A DNA stretch of 64,000 bases from Adiantum capillus-veneris (taxonomy: Eukaryota > Streptophyta > Polypodiopsida > Polypodiales > Pteridaceae). The stretch is taken from NCBI GenBank assembly GCA_014529385.2, contig CM043966.1, forward strand, positions 111,567,968 to 111,631,967. Direction: 5' to 3'. Both the position numbers and the translations under genes were made by a program. Shown here one piece after another: positions 46,495 to 56,107 of this stretch. The stretch's first letter is position 1. Each line of letters starts with the position of its first letter. The notes below the pieces were generated by a model. That model was given only the letters and a program-made list of their open reading frames with translations. It ran no database searches and was not told where the DNA came from.

Positions 46495-46827
46495 ATATTC
46501 TTTCTACCATTGTTGTATCTACCCCAACATCAATGAATTGGTAGTTTTGGGTGCAATTCATGTCCAAAGGCTCACGCTTCTCCTCCAATTTGGCTTGGCA
46601 AACTCATTCAGCTTCATAAGGTGACTTGTTTCATTGAAGGTTGTTGTTTTGTTGCTTTTGATTCACTAGCTATTTTTTGGCTACCATTGTAAGAGGGTGG
46701 ATGGTGAGAGGGCTCCCATAACCCTAAGACAATGTGCTAGTGATGCTATAGCCAAATCTTGTCACTTGATTCCGCAAGCTCTAAGTTCCTTTTTGTGCAA
46801 AATATAAAGTTGAAGCTAAGTTGTACA

Positions 46828-46889
<62 letters not shown>

Positions 46890-47141
46890 GTGTGAGAGTG
46901 TTCCATGGTGTTAGGGTTAGTGTAAATTCCTTGCTTGTTTGTGTGTTGCTCTAACGATTCTCCTCTTTTGCGTCTTAGTTCGCTCCTAAAATTAGGTGGT
47001 GCCCCTTGTGTAGTTGGGATTTGGCTGTGGGTTTGTTGTTTTGGTTTGTGTTGTGTTGTGCCCCAGCCCCATTGAGCAGCACGGGAGCCTTGAAGGGTGT
47101 CTACAGGTTGCTCTTCTTGTTGCCCGCCCCGGACCGCCTCA
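46495..47141 (+). repeat. E3 5' LTR, second part
   Basis: Continues the LTR broken at 34236. It matches about 55035-55688, contains a CT tract (46831-46887) and ends CGCCTCA. The first four bases (ATAT) repeat those before E2. Confidence 0.93.
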
Positions 47142-47145
47142 ATTT

Positions 47146-47163
47146 TGGTGCCCCCACTGAGGA
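47146..47163 (+). promoter_or_regulatory. E3 primer-binding site
   Basis: TGGTGCCCCCACTGAGGA four bases after the LTR, identical to that of E1. Confidence 0.78.
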
Positions 47164-47221
47164 AAACAACCCGTGTATGTTTTTGTGTAGGATCAACTTT
47201 TAGCATAGTCAAGTAGTTTGC

Positions 47222-47434
47222 ATGAATCACGAGAGTTTGTATGATCCTTTCATTCCCATTGCAAGGCAAAAGATACACATAATTGTTAGTACTATGTTGC
47301 AATTTCAACGGGTAATTCGTAGGATTTTAGGTCCTCTTAGGTTAGCCGAGATAAACACTTCGGTAAATCCTTTTATTTTGCCTCTCATTAGGTACGATAT
47401 TAGCTTGGACGTCTATATTTTTGTGTTATTTTAA
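47222..47434 (+). CDS. E3 small conserved ORFa (70 codons)
   Basis: MNHESLYDPFIPIARQ... to DVYIFVLF, same length as the E2 copy with only a few substitutions, intact ATG and stop. A nine-codon uORF (ATG 47177) precedes it. Confidence 0.7.
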   Translation: MNHESLYDPFIPIARQKIHIIVSTMLQFQRVIRRILGPLRLAEINTSVNPFILPLIRYDISLDVYIFVLF

Positions 47435-47455
47435 GCATTAGGACATGCATAGGCC

Positions 47456-47707
47456 ATGGATAATGGCCCGGGAATAGAGGTTTTTCCCTTTCATTTTACT
47501 CCACACATTATAATAAACGTTGCAATTAGTAGAAAGATCCATTTTCAACAACGTATGGTATTCATGTTTGGTGCCCAAAGAGTAGGAGAAATTCTCGCGT
47601 CACCAAACCCTGTCATTCTACCTCTTATTGATTATCATAGGTCATTTGATGTGAATATTTTTATTTTTTGTAGAATAGATTGCAATTTAGAAAATATTAT
47701 TATGTAA
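47456..47707 (+). CDS. E3 small conserved ORFb with altered 3' end
   Basis: Begins MDNGPGIEVFPFHFTPHI as in E2, but the original stop region is replaced: after SFDVNIF the frame runs on for about 15 extra codons (CRIDCNLENIIM). The change coincides with the point where E3 and E2 lose similarity upstream of gag, so this tail comes from a rearrangement junction. Confidence 0.65.
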   Translation: MDNGPGIEVFPFHFTPHIIINVAISRKIHFQQRMVFMFGAQRVGEILASPNPVILPLIDYHRSFDVNIFIFCRIDCNLENIIM

Positions 47708-47757
47708 ATCTTTTAAAGAAAGAAAAAACAAAAACGCGTCACTTTGAAATCCATTCA

Positions 47758-50544
47758 ATGGAGAGCCAACGCCAAATGTCTGGATATCCTCTTTTCTTTG
47801 GAGATCCTGGAGAGGATGCAGAATTATTTCTAGCGAATTTCAAGATGTCTTGCCGTATCAAGAGGATAGTAACTGATCAAGAACGTGTAGAAATGTTTGA
47901 GGTGGTCCTTAGGAAAGATGCTAGCACTTGGTTTGACTCTTTGCCTGAGGAAGTTAAAGGGAATTACACGGAAGTTTTGAATCGTTTCAAGAAATACTTT
48001 TTTGATCCCCAAAACACTCAGAAATTATGGCAAGACATTGTTTCTCATAAGCAAAAAGACTTAGATGACTACTACTTGTACAAGCAAGAGTTCCTACGTC
48101 TTTGGGCTCTATGGATACGAAATGTTGCTAACCCTGGTGATGGTGCAGAATTTCTAAAGAAGGAGAGGTTCATAGCTGGACTCTTTCCTGACCTTAAGGT
48201 AAAAGTTGAGGCGGGTGCACCTAATACCTTTGATGCAGCTGAAACTAGGGCTGTTGAGAAATATAGGAAACTCAAGTGCTTAAGGGGGGAGGTTCCAATA
48301 GAAGGTCTTAGACCCAAAGGTAAGTCACAAGCATCAACATCTAAGGAGCTTCCTGAGGTAACGGCGGAAGTGATTGAGAAGTTAAATGAATCTTTAAGCA
48401 GCTTGTCAATTCACCTTCCACAAGCTGTAGGTCCAAAGGGACAAGCAAAGGAGTCTGAAGAGCGAGACCCACGACCTAGGAGAGTCTTGCAATGTTGGAA
48501 TTGCGGTGAGTCTGGACATGGGATGTATAATTGTCCTTGGCACCGTGGGGAGCCAGGGAGACCTAACTTGAATTACCCAGTGATGAATGCAGGTGAAGGA
48601 ACTAGTCAACAACCACGCCTTATACAAAGGCCAAATGGAGCAAGACCACCTCCACAAGAAGTGGAAGGAGTTCCACCTTTGCCAGACCCAAACGTGCATG
48701 TGGTAGAGGTGACAAATTCAAGAGAGGTTGACATAGAAGCAAATGGCATTAAGCGTGGCCGAGGGAAAGGTAAGGAGAAAGCAGGAGTTACATCACAAAG
48801 TGACCATGAACGAGAAAAGAAGGCAAAGGAGACCAAGGAAGCTAAGAGGACTCGACGTCGTATCAACCTCCAAGACTTTCCTCTTGGACATGGAATGGCT
48901 CCATACAACCTGTTGGAAGACATGAGAGGTAAGGGTCCTGATATCTCATGGCCTCAATTTCTTGCATTATGTCCACAAGTTAGGAGGGATTTAACAAGGG
49001 GAGTTAGCACTAGGAGAAAGGTAAAAGAGAGTGTGCCTGTTGTAAAAATTGCACAAGCTGAAATGAATGAGGACATTACACCTGTGCTAGATTGTTACAT
49101 AAAAGGGAGATTGGTTAGGAAAGGTCTAGTGGATGGGGGTGCACAAATTTGCATCATGACAGAGGGACTCATGCAAAAACTAGGCATGCACATCCATGAG
49201 ACACCTGAAATTAAGGTCAAGATAGCAAACAATAGCAAGGCTAGGTGCGTAGGCATTTGTAAAAATGTTTTTGTGGAGGCCTTTGGCATTAAGAAGGCAG
49301 TGGACTTCTATGTCATGTCTACCAAAGGAAATGGTTACCCATTTATCCTAGGGAGACCATGGCTAATGAAAATGCAAGCTTTGCAGGATTGGGAGAGTGG
49401 AAAGCTAATTTTCAGGAACGACAATCATAAGAAGGTAGTCTTTGACATGAAGGAGCAACGCCAAGAGGAGCTCCGTGAAGAATCATCTCAAAGTGAGACG
49501 GAAGAAGGTTGGACCGATAACACTTCAGAAGAGGAAAGTAGCGGCAGCATTACTGAAGAGGAGTCTTCCATCGAAGTCATGGGGGTAAGGTTTAAGCCAA
49601 CCAACCAAGAGACCTCTTGTCAAGGTTTGGAGGAGGTAGATTCCCAAGAGAACCAAAAAGTGGAAGATGAAAGAATGCTAGAAGGTATGCTATCTACAAC
49701 ACTTACAAAAGATGAAAGAGAGGAGTTCAAATGTGTGCTAGGGAAATTTCCTAGGCTTTTTGCTAAAGACTACACCAATGTGCATGGAGTAGATGCTGTT
49801 CAACACAAAATTGAGTTGAAGCCAGAGGCCACACCTAAGGCTCAGAAGCTACGAAGGCTAGGAGTCATCAAGGAGCAGGTTTTACTCAAGGAGGTAAGAA
49901 ATCTTCTAGCAGCAGGTTTCATTTATCCAGTGGAGAATTCAGAGTGGGTCTCTCCCGTTGTTGTCACTCCTAAGAAAAACGGAAAGTGGGGGGTGTGTGT
50001 GGATTACCATCCACTCAATGAGGCAACAAAAAGAGATCACTTTCCCCTCCCATTTCAGGATGAGATACTAAATGAGGTAGCTGGTCATGAGAAGTACACT
50101 GTGTGTGATGGCTCCTCAGTCTACTTTCAAATAGGTATCGCATTGAAAGATCAATTGAAAACAACCTTTATCACTCCTTGGGGTTGTTATGCTTTTAGAG
50201 TCATGCCATTTGGTCTGACAAATGCTCCTACAACATTCCAACGTTTCATGAACATGGTGTTTCAAGTATTCTTTGGAAAGTCAATTAGGGTGTTCATTGA
50301 TGATTTCTGCATTTATAGCTCAAAATCATTGCATCTACAAAGGATAGAAGAAGGTTTAAAGAAGCTCTACGACATGGGAGGTCAACTCAACCCCGACAAG
50401 TGCCACATAGGTGAGGATGAAGTGATCTTGCTCGGTCACAAGGTTTCCTATAAAGGCATTGAGGTGGATCCTTCAAAGGCAAAGGCTCTTATTGAGCTCC
50501 CATCACCGAAGAGTATTAAGGAAGTCATCTCTTTCATTCAAAAA
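47758..50544 (+). pseudogene. E3 gag-protease-RT (open part up to a frameshift)
   Basis: Starts at ATG 47758 (MESQRQMSGYPLFFG); an upstream extension to 47680 is not supported by E2. gag: capsid-like helices, CCHC knuckle CWNCGESGHGMYNC at about residue 245. Basic Lys/Arg region near residue 365. Protease VDGGAQICIM at about residue 456, ILGRPWL near 530. RT: GVCVDYHPLNEATKR, then CDGSSVYFQIG, where E2 has YSGY (two changed residues near the catalytic Asp), and FIDDF at about residue 845. An extra A in a run at 50540-50544 throws the frame into a stop at 50637. gag and pol are one frame with no stop between them, showing that this family normally uses a single gag-pol polyprotein. Confidence 0.93.
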
Positions 50545-53038
50545 GGTGAAGTATATGTCACGCTTCATTCACTTAGCCTCGGAGTTGCTTCATCCTTTGC
50601 AAGAGTTGACACAACAAGTAGAATTTGCATGGTCTGATGAGCTTGAAGAGTATTTTTGTAACATTAAAGTCATTTTGTCAGAGCTACCAACACTCATGCC
50701 TCCTTGTTGGGAGTACACATTCTTTGTTAGCTCTAGTGTTGGAAAGGAAACAATTGGTGTTGTGTTTCTACAACAAGATCCCCACAGTACAAGGATGCGA
50801 CCCATCTACTTTGCTAGTAGGGTCATGAATGCTTTGGAGAGAGATTACACAGAAGCAGAACTCATGATGCTTTCTCTCATGTTTGTAGTGAGAAAGTTTA
50901 GATCCTACCTGCTACCAAAACCTTTTGTAATTCTCACTGCAGAAAATTTGTTCCCTTGGGTGTCATCTCAAATGAATCTTAGTACTAGGATCTCAAAGTG
51001 GATTATGGAGTTGCAAGAGTTCCAATACTCTTTCAAGGTAGAAGATAGTGTGCGTGCACAATTGGCAGGGATTCTCACTTATAGGGTACATGAGAAGGAA
51101 ATTAAGGTGCCTCAAGTAAAGACCCTACCATTGCCACCACCAAAAAGTATTCCCAATGCTTTTACCTTGTTCTTTGATGGAGCTTTTCGACGAGCCACAG
51201 GGAAAGCAGGGGGAGGGCTAGTGTTGCTCAACCCAAGTGGAGAGGTGGTCATGAAAGAGAAGGTCAATCTACTAGGTTTAACTAGCAATAATGAAGCAGA
51301 ATATGACACACTACTTCATGGTTTGAAGACGTGCATTGGCCAAGGGATAAAACGTCTCATGGTAAAGGGAGATGCACTTCTCATTGCTAAACAAATTTTA
51401 GGCATTTGGGCATGCAAGAATGAAAGCTTAAGGACAAAAGTTCATGCCATTCGTAGGATGTTTAATCAGTTTCAAGAAGTGCAACTATATCATATTCCGA
51501 GGAAACAAAATGAAGATGCCGATTTACTTGCACAACAAGCAGTTACATGCATTGAGAGAGAAGTGCAGGTCATCATGGTGGCAGCAGCTGTCAAGCAACC
51601 AAGATACCCGGGATTGGAGTCATTGGCTCCCATTATTGGCTACATTTTGGAGGGTGAGTTTCCACAAGACTTCACAAAGGCTCAGAAGAGGAGACTCATG
51701 AAGAAGGCAAGTTTCTATCTCTTCCTAGAAGGCTCCCTCTATCAAAAAGGGAAGGATCAAGTGTGCAGAAGAGTACCAACTATCGAGGAAATTCCAGCCA
51801 TTCTAAAAGGTTTGCATGAAGAGGCATGTGGTGGTCATTTTGCCCAAGAATCAACTGTGAAGAAGATTTTTCTTGTGGGGTATGTTTGGCCAAGCTTGCA
51901 TGTGGACGTTCAACATTGGTGTAAAATCTGTCACAATTGTCAGATAAATGGAAATAGACGGTTGGTGCATGGCCCAAGGCAAATAGTTCTTGCAAATGGA
52001 CCCTTTGAGAAGTGGGGCATTGATGCTATGGGTCCTCTGCCTAGGACAAAAAATGGTAAACTCTACATTCTAGTGGCTGTAGACTATATGACTAGGTGGG
52101 TGGAAGCTCAAAGTGTGGCAAGAGTGAATGAGAGGACAGTTAGCAAGTTTGTGTACAATCACATTTGATGCAGATTTGGCACACCTTTGGAGATTGTTTC
52201 TGATAATGGTCCAGGGTTTAGGAAGGGCTTGCTCACAGAAGTTTGTGAAGAGCTTCACATTCTACATCGTCATAGCACACCATACTACCCACAGTCAAAT
52301 GGTTTGGTGGAGAAGGCTAATGGTGTCATTGCAGGAATCATTAGAAAGATGGTGCAAAACAAAACAAAATTATGGGATGACTTCTTGGATGGTGCCTTGT
52401 GGGCATATCGAACCACATATAGGGAAGCCACGGAGTTCACACCATTTCACTTGTTCTATGGTCAAGAGGCTTTGCAGCCTATCGAGCTCAACATTCCAAC
52501 AATGCGACTTCATGGCAAAGGAGCACAAGATGATCAAGAGGTATGGATGGATCGACTTCTTACATTAGTGGAGCTTGAGTGGAAAAGAGAAGCAGCATAT
52601 GAGTGCTACAAGAGGAAAGCCATACAAGCGAAAGAAACGCACGACAAGAAACTGAAGGACAAAGGCATCAAGGAAGGAGAGCTTGTGCTAAGGTATGACA
52701 ATCGACTTGACAATCGTTTTGATGCCAAGTTTGAAACTAGATGGCAAGGGCCATACATAGTCAAGAAGGCTTTCAATTCTAGTTACTATTAGCTTATGGA
52801 CATGAATGGTAAAGAGCACTCCAGGAAGGTAAACGGGTATCGCTTGAAGCCCTATTTGAGTCGCCTTCTACCAAAGGATCTACCAAAGATCTGTCCAAAG
52901 GCCGCTGTCTCATGTAAGTATTGTTACCTGAAGCATGAGTGTAACTCCAGCCAAAATTCTGAGGGGCCAAACAATGAAGATCTCGTCAAGGACTTTGAGG
53001 CACTCTCGTTGGAAAAGATTCTCTATGATGGTACATGA
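50545..53038 (+). pseudogene. E3 RNase H, second RNase H, integrase (after the frameshift)
   Basis: Resumes in the frame of the conserved KVKYMSRFIHLASELL. RNase H and second RNase H (FFDGAFRR, NNEAEYDTL, VKGDALLIA with D/E/D present) are followed by the integrase HHCC finger and WGIDAMGPLP. TGA at 52166-52168 replaces a Cys codon of HICCRFG, and TAG at 52790-52792 replaces Gln (CAG) in YYQLMD. Between and after these the frame stays open: SDNGPGFRKG, NGLVEKANG, GPYIVKK and a C-terminus ending at 53038. Confidence 0.93.
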
Positions 53039-53050
53039 ATATCCCATCAT

Positions 53051-53066
53051 CCTGGGCGAGGGCTAA
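53051..53066 (+). promoter_or_regulatory. E3 polypurine tract
   Basis: CCTGGGCGAGGGCTAA immediately before the 3' LTR, the counterpart of the E2 tract with pyrimidine interruptions. Confidence 0.65.
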
Positions 53067-55366
53067 TGATAGCCGTTTTTTGGCTCTCCATAATTGCCAT
53101 AGTAAGTTACTCCACCCTATCAAATTCACCCAAACGCTATGGCTATCCCTACCATTTCACTGTACATAGGCGTGTGTGAGTTAGGGGGCTTTTCCCATAT
53201 CTTCTTAAAAACCCTCAGCTAGCTAGTCACTGGGCTAGTTGAGCCAAAAAAATAAAAAAAATAAAAAATAAAAGTATATTATGGCCTCTTTGTGTGTAAA
53301 TATTTCATTGTATATATGGCCTAAATATAGGGATTTTTTATAATTATTTTGGTATTTTATTTAAATATTTCTACTTGGGTGTGTGTTTTATTAAACCTAT
53401 GTACACCTTCTTTCACCCTCTTACACCGTAATTATATTTTTTGCCAACATGTACATACTCTAACCTCATATTTTTCCTTTATACAAATCACTCCCACATT
53501 TTCACCCTCACCCTCGTGAAAACAAAAAATTGATTTTTACTCATTGGTTACGTTTATTATATTATTTACTTGCATACCTTTTTCTCTTTCACCCAAAATA
53601 ATTCAAGGAGGGACCATATCATATGATTCCAATATCTTTCCATATCCATAACTCCTCCATATTTTTATTATTATTTTTACTCATTATTCTAACACCATGT
53701 GCTCATTGAGCTAAAGTCCATGAATAGTCGATACTCTAGTCCCACCATGTATATATTTCTTTATTCACCAATAATCCTCCTCCATGCATGGGTCAAGGGC
53801 AACTTGGATGCTTTGTATTATAATATGACAAAGGAGGGGCTCACTCTTGGATGCATTGTACAAATTCAACAAAGGAGGGGGCCACTAAAAGACTTTTACA
53901 GCTATAAAAAACAGGCTTTTTGGTGAGAATTTTGGCACCTATCTCCACTCCAAATTTGGAGCGGTGGTCAAAAGAAAAAATGTATCTTACACTTTGAACA
54001 ATCACCTCAAATTTTTTCATGATTTTTGGAGCTACCAGCGGTGAGATATGATTTTTTGAGTAGACCCCAGTCTGCCCACTTTTCTCACAAGTAGCTTTTA
54101 GTCTTCTCTCACCCTTACACACACCTACTCACTATTACACATCCCTCCCTCTCCTTCCCTCACTCAAACCTGCAATTTCCATGGCTTCTCCCACCCTCTT
54201 CACCATTACCCTTCTCTCTCATCCCTATAGTTCTTTTATGAACCTCTACATACATACACCCTCTCCATGTCTCTCTCTATTGCTTCTATGTTACAATTTC
54301 ATTTACCTCTCCTAAAAATATCTAAAATTCAGCATCTTAACCATGATAACTTCTGCAAATTGAGGATTTTTCATCAACAAATCCTCTTTTCATCGTGGTG
54401 GTCAACCGTGGCGGCGGCGTAAAGAAGCGAAGAAGAAGAAGAAGACCAGCGGTCGTTTTTCCCACAAGCTACACAAGGGTGAGTTCAAGCTTCTTCAAAG
54501 CTTCACCATCTCAATGATTCTCTTTTAATTCACCCCTCTTCCTTCATCAAATCAACTCATCCTACCCATTGTAAATGTATCACTAACAATTCTAGTGATT
54601 ATTACCACTAACAACTAACTTCTCTTGTAAAAATGCACCCACACTATCAACATATGGAGTAGGCAACCGCACAAGTAAAACAAATTCACTCACTCCCATG
54701 GAAGTTTCTCTCCTTTCACCACATCAATAGTTCTCTTACTTGAGCCCACATCCATGTGACTCAAGAGAAAAGAGAGACCCCATTCTCATTTGAAATTCAT
54801 AAAAATTCATAATCCTTGATCTTTCCTAATAAAATTGGTTAGGCTTAATCCTAATCAAGGCTTCTAAAACCTATAAATAGAACCCATTCCTCCTTGTAAA
54901 AGACATCACTATACCATTGCACACTAGAGTGAGCGTACCACACGCTAGTTCTATCTTGGTTGTAAGCTTTCTATACACCATCACCTTGGTGCATAGAAAA
55001 GCTTGAGCTAGTTTGAGTGAGTGCGAGTAGAAGATATTCTTCCTACCATTGTTGTATCTACCCCAACATCAATGAATTGGTAGTTTTGGGTGCAATTCAT
55101 GTCCAAAGGTTCACGCTTCTCCTCCAATTTGGCTTGGCAAACTCATTCAGCTTCATAAGGTGACTTGTTTCATTGAAGGTTGTTGTTTTGTTGCTTGTGA
55201 TTCATTGGCTATTGTTTGGCTACCATTGTAAGAGGGTGGATGGTGAGAGGGCTCCCATAACCCTAAGACAATGTGCTAGTGATGCTATAGCCAAATCTTG
55301 TCACTTGATTCCGCAAGCTCTAAGTTCCTTTTTGTGCAAAATATAAAGTTGAAGCTAAGTTGTACA

Positions 55367-55436
<70 letters not shown>

Positions 55437-55688
55437 GTGTGAGAGTGTTCCATTGGTGTTAGGGTTAGTGTAAATTCCTTGCTTGTTTGTGTGTTGCTCT
55501 AACGATTCTCCTCTTTTGCATCCTAGTTCGCTCTTAAACTAGGTGGTGCCCCTTGTGTAGTTGGGATTTGGCTGTGGGTTTGTTGTTTTGGTTTGTGTTG
55601 TGTTGTGTCCCAGCCCCATTGAGCAGCACGAGAGCCTTGAAGGGTGTCTAGTGGTTGCTCTTCTTGTTGCCCGCCCCGGACCGCCTCA
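53067..55688 (+). repeat. E3 3' LTR
   Basis: 2622 bp, uninterrupted; begins TGATAGCCG and ends CGCCTCA. It contains TATAAATAG (54872-54880) and a CT tract (about 55371-55433), and keeps about 167 bp (53538-53704) missing from the 5' LTR. It supplies the intact version of the E2 insertion site (AGATATTC at about 55035). Confidence 0.94.
54872..54880 (+). promoter_or_regulatory. TATA box in E3 3' LTR
   Basis: TATAAATAG, the same box as in the 5' LTR. From the 3' LTR it would direct transcription into the antisense of the 56-59 kb gene. Confidence 0.6.
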
Positions 55689-56107
55689 ATAGAACATAAT
55701 ATAAGCCTGTTAAATAGGTATCATGCTGCTTCATAGGACATGGCATTATAAATGGTTTCATGTAGTTCCGAAGATAAATAATATGTCTTTGAGGTAGCAT
55801 CTACCAAAGGCATGTCAAACTTGATTGCCCGAACAAGGTGAGAGTACAGGTTAGTAACTCCCCTATCATCAAGTAGAGTGTAGTGATTTGGGTCCCCCTC
55901 TTGCTGTTGATAATAACACCCTGTGACAACGTATGTGTTTTTATCACATTTGTTTTTTTACTTATCTCTTAAGATGAAATCTGTCATCCATTTTCTTTTT
56001 CTACATCTCAAAAGAAATAACTCTACACCTTCTGCATTGCCAGCGTCTGCATTGACTGCAAAGTTATCACCTTCAATGAGATACTCACTCAACATATCCT
56101 GGGATCC
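55689..56107. other. Spacer right of E3
   Basis: Starts with ATAG (target duplication). Presumed 3' flank of the minus-strand gene that ends at 56108; no feature recognised. Confidence 0.45.

Larger units (their letters stand above)
32455..55688 (+). mobile_element. E3: Ty3/gypsy (Tat-type) retrotransposon, interrupted by E2
   Basis: 5' LTR 32455-34236 plus 46495-47141 (split by E2), internal region 47142-53066, 3' LTR 53067-55688. Both ends are flanked by ATAG, a 4-bp target duplication. Its own length without E2 is about 11 kb. Coding order: two small ORFs, gag, protease, RT, RNase H, second RNase H, integrase. Disabled by one frameshift and two stops. Inserted next to, or within, duplicated copies of the 56-59 kb gene. 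Confidence 0.93.

Noticed and set aside
47680-47757. Upstream extension of E3 gag start to 47680
   Set aside because: The homologous E2 gag and the conserved MESQRQMSGYPLFFG start place the initiator at 47758; the extension lies in rearrangement filler.
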